From: DATBMY01 sp036554605
GTDB taxonomy: Bacteria; Acidobacteriota; Blastocatellia; UBA7656
NCBI GenBank assembly: GCA_036554605.1
Contig: DATBMY010000136.1
Span: 1 to 10,833 of the forward strand
Length of the DNA: 10,833 nt
Reading direction: 5' to 3'
The notes under the pieces were generated by a model that saw only the letters and a list, made by a program, of their open reading frames with translations, ran no database searches and was not told where the DNA came from. The translations under genes and the position numbers were made by a program. The first letter of the stretch is position 1, and each line of letters starts with the position of its first letter. Below, one piece after another: positions 1-7,138 of the stretch.

Positions 1-1732
1 CGTATGTCTTATTGAACTGCCCGCCTGCCCAGTAGAGGTCGCCGATAATCAAGACGATAAAGCATGCGGCAAGCGCGTTGGTCGCCAGCTTGCCCGCTAC
101 CCTCATACGCAACAGCAACGTGATGATTATTAATAACGCGATGGGTATAAGCAGGTCAGCCCCGGGCGGCGTGAATTGCTCAGAGAGCGCAAGGGCGGCC
201 CTTCTAGCATAGGCCAGAGCGCCGCGACTGCCCGTCTCCGCCGCAAAGCCGGTCGCCTGCGCAAGGTAAGAGCCCGCCACTGTGATTAGGGCAAATGCCG
301 CCGCCGCGATTAGTCCAATCTTCGACATTCGAGCGAACGCGCGGAGCCTTGTTTGATCCGATCTCAAAAGAGAGTCCATGCCGAACGCGGCGACCGCGGA
401 TGCCGCGAATAAAAAAAGGACGCCCGCGCGCACGGCGACGCGTATGACTTGCAGGACGGGAATATATCTTGTCAGGCGAACATAAACCGGCGCGGTCATC
501 ATAATGATGAGCGACACGGCCGCGAGCAGGATGAAAAACGCCGGAAGCGGCCGCTCGCGAGCGGCGCGCACGGCTCGACTGGCCAGGCCCGCCCATTTCC
601 TGTCACCGGCCTTCGAGCCTATGCTCTCGCGAAGCCCGGGCGAATAGAGCGCGAAGGATAGAAGCGCGAGCCCGGCGATGCTCAAGTAGAGGATGTGGTC
701 GTGCGACACGCCGATGGCAGTAAATAGCGTCAGGGTCGCGACGTCATACGCCTCGCCGAACAGGTTAGGAAATACGAGCGTCGCCGCGTACCACGGCGGC
801 AGGTATATGTAGCCAAGCTCCGCGCCTACGATGCGGCGATTTGAATGGCTGAGCAATTCCATCATAGGAACCCACTGCGTGGCCGAGATTAAAAAACCGA
901 CTCCGAGCGTTACCGTCATTAACGCAAGCATGCGTAGCGCGAAGCGCTTGCGCGGCCCTGTCGCATCTCCGGCAAAGGCGAAGAAGAGATAGTAAAGAGC
1001 GACCGCGCCCACGTAATAAATCTGGTTCGGCATGTAGCCGCAAAAGAATTGCGCCGCAAGCATCAATCCCGCGACCGCCGCCTGCGCGAAGCTCTGCCTT
1101 TGCACGGCGCGGTGGACAAATAGCATTATTAGCGGCAGCCACATCAGACCGCCCCACCAGCCGAGCCCCGTCAGGTGCAGCATCGAGTGCGCCGATAGAC
1201 CGAAGACGAGCGACCCGGCGAGCCCGCCTGCCGGTCCAGCTCCGATGCCAACAAGGAACAGGTACATGAAGACGGCGGCGAGAAGAAGCTCGATTATGCG
1301 CGCGATTGAATAGCCCGTGGGAATGTCGAGGAAAGTGTAAAACAGAAGCATTGGCGAGAATATGCGCGTGACGCCATCGGCATATATGGGGTGGCCCGCC
1401 ATCGTGTAGGGGTTCCACAGCGGCAGCTCGCCCTCAATGTATGACGAAACGACGAAGTAATCGCGCGTCACGTACATATCGGTCAGGTCGCGCCTGTCGT
1501 ATGGATACTCCGAAGTAGCGCCCGCCGCGTATCCCCACGGGAGCTGGTTTTCGAGCGTGGCTACGTCGATCAGCGTCTCGCCCAACAGCAGGACTCGCCA
1601 GAAAGGCGCGAGTATTGCAAGCGTGATAAGGGCGATGTTCAAGAGGTGACGTGTAGCGGGCCGCGGCGCATGCGTTTGGCGAGCGAGCGTGTCAGGCTCT
1701 CGATATGCTACTTCAGCTTCTCGCTTCATCAA
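1..1732 (-). CDS. YfhO-family polytopic membrane protein (3' end cut by window edge)
   Basis: 577 codons are open from the start to the left edge, with no stop, so the C-terminus is missing; family members usually run to about 750-900 aa. The protein is very hydrophobic, with roughly 12-14 membrane segments (for example near residues 30-51, 142-165, 188-207, 234-254, 264-286, 398-415, 435-453, 471-490, 526-566). YfhO-like signatures appear in order: LPLWNPYTMAGHPIYAD (103-119) in the first large outer loop, TQWVPMMELLSHSNR (285-299), the LPPW...FPNLFG stretch (311-326), the P-x(5)-R-V-x-x-R loop near 425-435, and GDLYWAGGQFN (564-574). YfhO proteins are GT-C-like integral membrane proteins linked to (lipo)teichoic-acid or polysaccharide glycosylation in some bacteria; the substrate here is unknown. 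Tandem ATGs lie at 1732 and 1729, and the second sits 6 nt after GAGGA, so it may be the true start (576 codons). Last visible gene of the operon, 18 bp after the preceding stop. Family call fairly sure, function not. Confidence 0.8.
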   Translation of the reverse strand, partial: MMKREAEVAYREPDTLARQTHAPRPATRHLLNIALITLAILAPFWRVLLLGETLIDVATLENQLPWGYAAGATSEYPYDRRDLTDMYVTRDYFVVSSYIEGELPLWNPYTMAGHPIYADGVTRIFSPMLLFYTFLDIPTGYSIARIIELLLAAVFMYLFLVGIGAGPAGGLAGSLVFGLSAHSMLHLTGLGWWGGLMWLPLIMLFVHRAVQRQSFAQAAVAGLMLAAQFFCGYMPNQIYYVGAVALYYLFFAFAGDATGPRKRFALRMLALMTVTLGVGFLISATQWVPMMELLSHSNRRIVGAELGYIYLPPWYAATLVFPNLFGEAYDVATLTLFTAIGVSHDHILYLSIAGLALLSFALYSPGLRESIGSKAGDRKWAGLASRAVRAARERPLPAFFILLAAVSLIIMMTAPVYVRLTRYIPVLQVIRVAVRAGVLFLFAASAVAAFGMDSLLRSDQTRLRAFARMSKIGLIAAAAFALITVAGSYLAQATGFAAETGSRGALAYARRAALALSEQFTPPGADLLIPIALLIIITLLLRMRVAGKLATNALAACFIVLIIGDLYWAGGQFNKTY

Positions 1733-1750
1733 TCATCCTCGCCGCGCGGA

Positions 1751-3343
1751 CTACAGGTAACCCAGGCTCTTGAGCTTTTCTTCCACCATCTTTTCTTCGG
1801 CCTCGGTCAAACTCTTATGGCGCGGGCCAGGGTCAGCGGACGGCACATCGAGGCGCACCGGGTTGCGGGCAGCGTGCTCTCCGGTGAAGAGCGCGTCGAT
1901 AACTTTACCGTCAAGCCCGCCCGGCGCGGCAAGCCCCGTCGCATGCATGATCGTCGGCACGAGATCATAAACCGTCGCGCCCTCAAACCGGCTGCCAGAG
2001 CGGATTCCAGGCCCTTTCGCCAGAAGCACGCCTTCCGGGCGATGGTCGCCGCTCCACCAGAATCCCCGCGCCCGCACCTCGCCCGGCGGCCGTGCGATGC
2101 GCGCCGCCGCGTTCCAATAAACATACAGATCGCTCGCGCGGTCGACGAACGGGCCGGAATATAACTCGTCGCGGCGCGCAACTCGCTCGACAAGCCGAGC
2201 GCCGCGCTCATCCTTCCATCCCAAGAGATCGCCGATGATCTTGTCGCACACCCCGGCGTAATCTTTACCGGCGACGATGCCGTTCAGATTGCGCCCGGCG
2301 AGGTTTATGTTTATGACGTGGCGGCCCGGCTCGGTGTAGGCTACGCTTCGCGCCCAGTCAATCGAAGCATAGAAAGTATCCTTTTCTGCTTGATGTAATT
2401 GCTTGACGCGCTCGGCTCCAAGTCTTGTCTTGATCTTCTCTTTTATCCCGGCGGGCAACAGAGTGGCGGCCGCGCGGCGGCCGGCGCTTGCGACCGATCC
2501 CCGCCTTTGCGCAGCGGGCCTTCGCGTCATGTAGCCGCTGGATTCAAGCCATCCGGCCAGATGATATGACGCGCCCGAATGCGGCCCCATGCCGTGATCC
2601 GATATCACGAAGATGTTTGTGTCGCTTCCGGCATGAGCAATCAGTCTCGCAACCGCATCGTCAAGCGCGCGATAGATTTTAAGAAGCGGGCCGGCCTTAT
2701 CATTCCAGAGATTATGCCCGCCCCAGTCGCTAGCGGTATAGACGATCATAAAGAGATCTGTCGGGTGAGATGTGATCAGATACTCGGCCGCGTCGGTCTG
2801 TGTTTCGGTGAGCTTGAGCCACACGGATGCGGCATCATCTATTCGACCGGCGCGCATAAGATCGCCCAGCCCCGGCGGAGTGAATGCATAATCGGGGAAA
2901 CGGGCGAATAACTCATCTCTCAGCTCTCGCGGGCAAAAGGCGTCGTCGTTTAAATCGGGAGCGTCCAGCCCGCTCACAGTGAAACTACCCGCCGCGCAAT
3001 CGGCCGGATAAGTCATCGGCACGTTGAGAAAACCCGATGTATGACCGTGGCGGGCGAGGTGCGCGCCGAGCGTTTCGCCCGCCCGGTCCCCGCCTTTGAA
3101 AAATACCTGCCGCCCCGATGCGAAGTCGCGATCGGAAAAAACGAAGAGCCCGTGCCGGCCCGGGTTGAGCCCCGTAAGTATCGAGGTCCACGCCGACGCG
3201 CTGTGCATGTTCGGCGTGGAAAGAAGTCGCCCGCTTGCCCCCTCTCGCATAAGACGGGCGAGCGCGGGCAGGAGGCCAGCCTCGGCCCACGGCCCGACCA
3301 GGTCCATCGTCGCGGCGTCAAGCCCGATGATAAGCGTCTTCAT
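1751..3343 (-). CDS. AlkP-superfamily phosphohydrolase/phosphomutase (COG3379-like), copy 3
   Basis: 530 aa, predicted cytoplasmic: no signal peptide or membrane segment. The two-metal site of the alkaline phosphatase/nucleotide pyrophosphatase fold is readable. D9 is in IIGLDAAT; the candidate nucleophile S48 lies ten residues before the G of SASAWTSILTG; D206 and H210 are in SDWGGHNLW; D249 and H250 are in ISDHG; H434 is in SGDHRPEG. There is no C/S-x-P-x-R formylglycine motif, so it is not a sulfatase. The family hydrolyses or transfers phosphoesters; the substrate cannot be told from sequence. The tail (508-530) ends EEKLKSLGYL, like two neighbours. I chose the ATG at 3343 (MKTLIIGLD, matching the paralogue's MKTAIIGLD, 4 nt after the upstream TAA). 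An in-frame TTG at 3364 would overlap the upstream gene and add seven unconserved residues. Most similar to the next gene upstream, especially residues 20-45. Confidence 0.9.
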   Translation of the reverse strand: MKTLIIGLDAATMDLVGPWAEAGLLPALARLMREGASGRLLSTPNMHSASAWTSILTGLNPGRHGLFVFSDRDFASGRQVFFKGGDRAGETLGAHLARHGHTSGFLNVPMTYPADCAAGSFTVSGLDAPDLNDDAFCPRELRDELFARFPDYAFTPPGLGDLMRAGRIDDAASVWLKLTETQTDAAEYLITSHPTDLFMIVYTASDWGGHNLWNDKAGPLLKIYRALDDAVARLIAHAGSDTNIFVISDHGMGPHSGASYHLAGWLESSGYMTRRPAAQRRGSVASAGRRAAATLLPAGIKEKIKTRLGAERVKQLHQAEKDTFYASIDWARSVAYTEPGRHVININLAGRNLNGIVAGKDYAGVCDKIIGDLLGWKDERGARLVERVARRDELYSGPFVDRASDLYVYWNAAARIARPPGEVRARGFWWSGDHRPEGVLLAKGPGIRSGSRFEGATVYDLVPTIMHATGLAAPGGLDGKVIDALFTGEHAARNPVRLDVPSADPGPRHKSLTEAEEKMVEEKLKSLGYL

Positions 3344-3347
3344 TTTG

Positions 3348-4949
3348 TTACTCGATATATCCAAGGGCGCGCAATCGTTCCCTCAGCTCCGCCTCTTCTT
3401 TTGCGCCGTAAACCGAGCCGGCCTCCGCTCCCGGCTCCCTGTACGAGCTGCCTTGCCTGCTCAATTCGATCTCGCCTTCGAAGATTTCGGTAAGCCCCCG
3501 CCCGTCCATATCGGTCGTGAGCGGCAGGCCGAGCGAGGCGAGCGCCGTCGGCCCTACGTCGCGCAGTTGTGGCTGAAGGGCGAGCTCGTCGCCTGCTTTT
3601 ATCCCGTTGCCCCAGGCGATGAATATGCCATCGCGCGAATGAGTTCCAGTAGTCGAATCCGCCGCGACGATTATATCGCCGTAGCTTGGCCGCTCGTTAT
3701 ATACGTATCTGTCGTCGCGCGGGACCATCACCAGATCGGGCATGCGACCGGACCAGTTACCGTCGAAGGCTTCGTCACGCCGCATCGCGCTTTCAAATAC
3801 CGGCTGGCCATCCTCGGAAGATTTAAGCGCCAGCAGCGCCGCGCGCGTCTCTTCGACTACGCTGTCGAACTCGGTTTCAGGAACTATGCCGTTCGCCTCG
3901 CGCCCGCGCAGGTTGACCCACACGCCCTTGTCCTGCGCGAAGAATGCCCGCGTGCGCGACCAGTCGATCTCTTCGAGAAACGCGCTGCCGTAATGGACCT
4001 TGCGCTCAAGCAGGCTGCCGCCCGGGTTTTGCGGCGTAATGCGCCTGGCGATCTTCTCTTTTATCGAGCGAACTCCCGCGCGCGAGCGCCGCAGCGCGGG
4101 TGATTTGAAAGCGAGCAATCCCCGCGACCAAAGAAGCTCGTTGACGCGGACCTCGTAAAGCTCGGAGCAGAACCCGTGATCGGAAACTATAAGCACTCGC
4201 GACTGAGCGGGCAATTGCTCGATCAATCGCCCGACCGCCGCATCGAGCCTTTCGTATATCTGGTGAATGAAACCGCGAAACTCGGGAGGCGTGCGCGGGT
4301 CGTGGCGCGGGTGTTCAGGATCCATGTCGGCCCAGAAATCGTGCTGCGCGCGGTCGAGCACTGAAAAGACTACCATCAAGAAATCCCATTCGCCGCGCCC
4401 GAGCAGGTATCTCAGCGCTTGCTCGCGCTGATCGATTGACCGGCGAAACAACTCCGCGCGCGCATGTTTGTCGGGCAGGCGCTCGGGCTCGATGATGTAG
4501 CCGGGAACGGCGGCGAGCAGCTCTGCTTTCAGCGACGCCGGGTGAGTGAAATCCGATGCAAGCCCCGGCGTTAGCATGCCCGTGACCATCAGCCCGTTCA
4601 TCGGCTCGGGCGGATAGGTAGTCGGCACGTTTACGACTACCGAGCGACCGCCTATTTCGGTGATGATGTCCCACACGGGCCGCGTCATTATGTCGCGCCC
4701 GCTCATAGCGCGCACGCCGTAGTGGCCCGCATTCTTTATAAAAGGCGAGAAGACTCCGTGCATTCCCTCGCTTGTGCCGGTCGTGCAGCTTGCCCAGCCG
4801 GGGAAGCTGTTTGGAAGTATGGTCGACCGCAGCGGCGCGCTCGCTCCTTCACGCATAAGGCGCGCGAGCACGGGCAGGCGGCCCGCCCGAACGAGCGGCT
4901 TTATTATGTCGAAGGTCGCCCCGTCCAATCCTATGATCGCCGTTTTCAT
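3348..4949 (-). CDS. AlkP-superfamily phosphohydrolase/phosphomutase (COG3379-like), copy 2
   Basis: 533 aa, soluble, no signal peptide. The metal and catalytic residues of the AlkP/phosphodiesterase fold are all visible: D9 (IIGLDGAT), nucleophile candidate S48 (NSFPGWASCTTG), D199 and H203 (VLDRAQHDFW), D257 and H258 (VSDHGF), H437 (TGTHSRDG). The VVVNVPTTYPPEPMNG segment (104-119) is shared with the sister copies and is typical of COG3379 proteins. The C-terminus (515-533) is an acidic helix ending LRERLRALGYIE. It starts 22 bp after the previous stop, with no clear Shine-Dalgarno, and is followed after 4 bp by the third copy, suggesting translational coupling. It is probably a phosphoester hydrolase or transferase acting in the cytoplasm, but the substrate is unknown. 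A metal-dependent phosphomutase-like role is the main alternative. Confidence 0.9.
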   Translation of the reverse strand: MKTAIIGLDGATFDIIKPLVRAGRLPVLARLMREGASAPLRSTILPNSFPGWASCTTGTSEGMHGVFSPFIKNAGHYGVRAMSGRDIMTRPVWDIITEIGGRSVVVNVPTTYPPEPMNGLMVTGMLTPGLASDFTHPASLKAELLAAVPGYIIEPERLPDKHARAELFRRSIDQREQALRYLLGRGEWDFLMVVFSVLDRAQHDFWADMDPEHPRHDPRTPPEFRGFIHQIYERLDAAVGRLIEQLPAQSRVLIVSDHGFCSELYEVRVNELLWSRGLLAFKSPALRRSRAGVRSIKEKIARRITPQNPGGSLLERKVHYGSAFLEEIDWSRTRAFFAQDKGVWVNLRGREANGIVPETEFDSVVEETRAALLALKSSEDGQPVFESAMRRDEAFDGNWSGRMPDLVMVPRDDRYVYNERPSYGDIIVAADSTTGTHSRDGIFIAWGNGIKAGDELALQPQLRDVGPTALASLGLPLTTDMDGRGLTEIFEGEIELSRQGSSYREPGAEAGSVYGAKEEAELRERLRALGYIE

Positions 4950-4971
4950 TCGATAAACCGGATCCGAAGGC

Positions 4972-6330
4972 TCACGCCTTCAGCATAGAGCGCCCGTCCA
5001 TCGAGCCGGGCGCGGCTGTGTCGAGCGCGGCAAGCAGAGTCGGAGCTACGTCGGTGATGTGAGGTTTGCCGTCCCTGAGCGAGCCGGCCGGGGCGCTTAT
5101 GTAGAACGTAGAATCGTCCTGTGTATGCATGCCGGTAAAGACTTCGCGATCCATCAACTCTCGCTTATTGACAGCGCCTTTCAGATCATACCCGTAAACT
5201 GGTTGCACGCACAGGTCGGGCGCTTGCTCGATTGCGGGGCCGCTGAAAAGCTCGTCCCGCTCGTATATGCGCTGAACCACTCCTTCGCCATTGGCAACGA
5301 TTTGCGAAAGCCCGCTTTTTATCTCATCGAGTATTTTTCGAGCATCAGTGCGATCAACCGCGCCGGCGGGATATTTTCCTTTGAAGTTCAAATAGATGCG
5401 GCCCGGATCGAGCGCGAACGCGATTGAGCCTTCGGCTATATCTTCGATCGAGCGGGCGTTCTGTTTCAGATTCAAAAAGCCGTGCTGCTCAAGCCAGCGA
5501 TTCAGATAGACCTGCCGCTTGATCGGCGTGAATCCGTGATCGCTCATTATCATCAGCAGGTCATCCCCAAGGCGCTCGCCCACCAGACCGATGAAGTTGT
5601 CTATGCGGCGGTAGAAATCGCGAAACGCGCCGTGATACTTATGCGAGGGGTCCGCGATTGCGTCCATGAAGAAATGCTGTAACCGGTCGGTTTCGGTTAT
5701 GACGCCGATAAAGAGATCCCACTGCTCATTATCGAACAGGTAAAGCAGTACCTCTACCCGCCGTTCGAGCGTCTTGAGCACATCTTCCATCAACGCGTCG
5801 TGCGATTGCTGGACCTTGCGCGCGTCGACATCAATTCTATAATCCATCTCGCGCAGTTTCGGGACAAGCTCCGCCGGGAAAGTCGCTTTGTTCAAATCGA
5901 CCGCGACAAATCCTGATACGAGCACCCCGTTGAGCGACTGCGCCGGATAGGTCGAAGGCACGTTTATGACTACCGAGCGACGGCCCGCGCGCCCAATTGC
6001 CGCCCAGACGGTTTCGCTCTTTATGTGGCGCGAGTTCGGAAAGTATATCTTGTATGAGTTCGGCTGGAGGTCGAGAAAACCGTATATGCCGTGGCGTCCG
6101 GGGTTCGCGCCCGTCATGAAAGAGGTCCAGGCGACGGATGAAATGTCCGGGATCGACGTGTCCATCTGAAGCAGCGTGCCGCGCCCCACAAGCTCGGCCA
6201 TGTTCGGCATGGTGCCGTCCTTTATAAACCCGCGCACGAGCGTATAAGGCGTTCCGTCTAGACCCAGCAACACGACGCGCCGGCGATGTTCTCTTCCCGG
6301 CCTGGATTTGAATCTGTCAAATAAACCCAT
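4972..6330 (-). CDS. AlkP-superfamily phosphohydrolase/phosphomutase (COG3379-like), copy 1
   Basis: 452 aa, about 80 residues shorter than its two downstream paralogues. It begins with a short basic leader (MGLFDRFKSR, then REHRRR) before the first beta strand; this is not a signal peptide. Active-site residues: D25 (LLGLDGTPY), nucleophile candidate S64 (ISSVAWTSFMTG), D215 and H219 (TETDRLQHFF), D264 and H265 (MSDHGF), H402 (TGMHTQDD). NPGRHGIYGFLD (76-87) and VVINVPSTYP (120-129) are family blocks. It ends DGRSMLKA and lacks the LGY tail of the other two copies. The start at 6330 has no recognisable Shine-Dalgarno; the 15 nt before it follow a long inverted repeat, so its translation may depend on structure or on a promoter I cannot place. 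It is first of the three tandem paralogues. Substrate unknown. Confidence 0.88.
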   Translation of the reverse strand: MGLFDRFKSRPGREHRRRVVLLGLDGTPYTLVRGFIKDGTMPNMAELVGRGTLLQMDTSIPDISSVAWTSFMTGANPGRHGIYGFLDLQPNSYKIYFPNSRHIKSETVWAAIGRAGRRSVVINVPSTYPAQSLNGVLVSGFVAVDLNKATFPAELVPKLREMDYRIDVDARKVQQSHDALMEDVLKTLERRVEVLLYLFDNEQWDLFIGVITETDRLQHFFMDAIADPSHKYHGAFRDFYRRIDNFIGLVGERLGDDLLMIMSDHGFTPIKRQVYLNRWLEQHGFLNLKQNARSIEDIAEGSIAFALDPGRIYLNFKGKYPAGAVDRTDARKILDEIKSGLSQIVANGEGVVQRIYERDELFSGPAIEQAPDLCVQPVYGYDLKGAVNKRELMDREVFTGMHTQDDSTFYISAPAGSLRDGKPHITDVAPTLLAALDTAAPGSMDGRSMLKA

Positions 6331-6338
6331 AAAACACA

Positions 6339-6406
6339 GGACTGGGGACTGAGCGATGAGGACTGAGGAAGAGCATTCTACCCGGTCCTCGTCGCTCAGT
6401 CCTGAG
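6339..6406. repeat. Inverted element built of degenerate heptads (GGACTGA type)
   Basis: The gap between cysC and the first phosphohydrolase is filled by degenerate 7-bp units. On the plus strand these read GGACTGG, GGACTGA, GCGATGA, GGACTGA from 6339; on the minus strand they read AGGACTG, AGCGACG, AGGACCG. The two sets form a 19-bp inverted repeat, arms 6346-6364 and 6384-6402, with a 19-nt loop. Plus-strand RNA would pair throughout with two G-U pairs. Minus-strand RNA, the sense of the operon, would have an 11-bp and a 6-bp stem split by an A-C mismatch. It starts 5 nt after the cysC stop and ends 15 nt before the next ATG. It resembles short tandem repetitive (STRR-like) intergenic elements of other bacteria; that link is inference. 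There is no proper U-tract, so I do not call it a terminator. Confidence 0.7.
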
Positions 6407-6407
6407 A

Positions 6408-7013
6408 TTAGACATAGCCGAGTGCTTCGAGCCGGCGGCGTATCTCTTCCTGGTCATCTTCGCCAAGCCCGGTTGATTCGATGCGCGAGACGAGCGACAG
6501 CGATTCGAGTGTGGCAAGTATGCGAGCCGCGCTCTGCTCAGGGGTTTCGGTGTCGGTCTGGATGAGGATCTCGGGCGAAAGCGGCTCTTCGTAAGGGTCG
6601 TCTATGCCGGTGAAGTTTTTTATCTCGCCCGCGAGAGCCTTTTTATAAAGGCCCTTTACGTCGCGCTCGGCGAGCACGTCGATGGGACATTTGACATAGA
6701 CCTCCACGAACGTGCCTGTAGTTTGGCGGACTTCGTCGCGCACGTCGCGGTAAGGCGAGATGGCGGCGGCAATCGCCACGACGCCGTTGCGCGCAAGCAG
6801 GTCGCAGACAAATCCGATGCGGCGGATGTTCGTATCGCGATCTTCTTTTGAAAAGCCGAGACCTTTTGAAAGGTTCGTGCGAACCACATCGCCGTCGAGC
6901 ACTTCGACATTATGCCCGCGGCCTCTCAGGTGGGTTTCGACCAGGCGCGCGAGGGTTGTTTTTCCCGCGCCCGACAGCCCCGTGAACCATAGCGTGAATC
7001 CTTTTTGCGTCAT
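6408..7013 (-). CDS. cysC: Adenylylsulfate (APS) kinase with extra C-terminal tail
   Basis: 201 aa. It phosphorylates adenosine 5'-phosphosulfate at the 3' position with ATP to give PAPS, the donor for sulfate reduction or sulfotransferases. Visible features: P-loop GLSGAGKTT (12-20), DGD (40-42), NIRRIGFV (62-69), the ISPYRD block with the conserved catalytic serine S86 (85-90), and KGLYKKALAGEIKNFTGIDDPYEEP (starting near 120), all classic CysC. The usual core ends near residue 175 (ILATLESLSLV); about 26 further residues follow and end EEIRRRLEALGYV, matching the tails of two downstream phosphohydrolases. The ATG at 7013 is chosen because GGAGAG lies just upstream; an in-frame TTG at 7028 has no such support. 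No sulfate adenylyltransferase or PAPS reductase is in the window. First gene of the minus-strand train; function sure, pathway role here not. Confidence 0.95.
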   Translation of the reverse strand: MTQKGFTLWFTGLSGAGKTTLARLVETHLRGRGHNVEVLDGDVVRTNLSKGLGFSKEDRDTNIRRIGFVCDLLARNGVVAIAAAISPYRDVRDEVRQTTGTFVEVYVKCPIDVLAERDVKGLYKKALAGEIKNFTGIDDPYEEPLSPEILIQTDTETPEQSAARILATLESLSLVSRIESTGLGEDDQEEIRRRLEALGYV

Positions 7014-7044
7014 ATCCTCTCCGGTCAATTAGTGCGGAACGTTA

Positions 7045-7074
7045 ATTCTATTAGCAAACAATCGCTTTGTGCAA
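7045..7074 (-). promoter_or_regulatory. Candidate sigma70-type promoter for cysC operon
   Basis: On the minus strand, TTGCAC (7074-7069) and TAGAAT (7050-7045, five of six to TATAAT) are 18 bp apart, placing a start near 7038, about 25 nt before the cysC ATG. The -35 box is weak (three of six) and overlaps the palindrome at 7064-7077, so a regulator bound there could block or aid it. Pattern match only. Confidence 0.4.
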
Positions 7075-7077
7075 AGC
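7064..7077. promoter_or_regulatory. Palindrome GCTTTG-TG-CAAAGC, candidate operator
   Basis: A perfect 6-bp inverted repeat with a 2-nt centre lies in the divergent region over the putative cysC -35 box. A related palindrome lies 37 bp downstream on the plus strand. No regulator is identified. Confidence 0.35.
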
Positions 7078-7100
7078 AGCGAATATACACGACAGCGCGC

Positions 7101-7113
7101 GCTTTCGGAAAGC
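7101..7113. promoter_or_regulatory. Palindrome GCTTTC-G-GAAAGC, candidate operator
   Basis: A perfect 6-bp inverted repeat with a 1-nt centre; its outer GCTTT/AAAGC half-sites match the palindrome at 7064-7077. Its right half leads into the 10-mer AAAGCTGATA (7109-7118), which recurs at 7157-7166 across the -10 region of the permease promoter. It could be a second site for the same regulator. Confidence 0.35.
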
Positions 7114-7138
7114 TGATAGGGGCAATTTGTTGCTTCGC

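Noticed and set aside
765..1418. Minus-strand 217-aa open frame inside the YfhO-family gene
   Set aside because: It is an alternative frame of the membrane protein gene, rich in Arg/His; the overlapping frame carries the YfhO motifs and runs unbroken for 577 codons.
3341..3364. TTG at 3364 as start of the 530-aa phosphohydrolase
   Set aside because: It would overlap the upstream gene and add unconserved residues; the ATG at 3343 aligns with the start of the paralogue.
3096..4103. Long plus-strand open frame (335 aa) opposite the phosphohydrolase genes
   Set aside because: It lies antisense to two genes with clear family motifs, has an Arg/Ala/Pro-rich composition typical of GC-rich shadow frames, and has no recognisable domain.
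4959..4966. Palindrome CGGATCCG between two phosphohydrolase genes
   Set aside because: An 8-bp palindrome is expected by chance in a window of this size, and nothing else around it suggests an operator.
1751..6330. Phosphohydrolases as sulfatases, suggested by the nearby APS kinase
   Set aside because: None has the C/S-x-P-x-R formylglycine motif; the nucleophile sits in the S-x-x-x-W-x(5)-G pattern of phosphodiesterase-like AlkP proteins.
6346..6402. Inverted repeat as an intrinsic terminator after cysC
   Set aside because: No U-tract follows the stem in the transcribed sense (only UUUU directly before the next AUG, 11 nt later), and the stem has an internal A-C mismatch.
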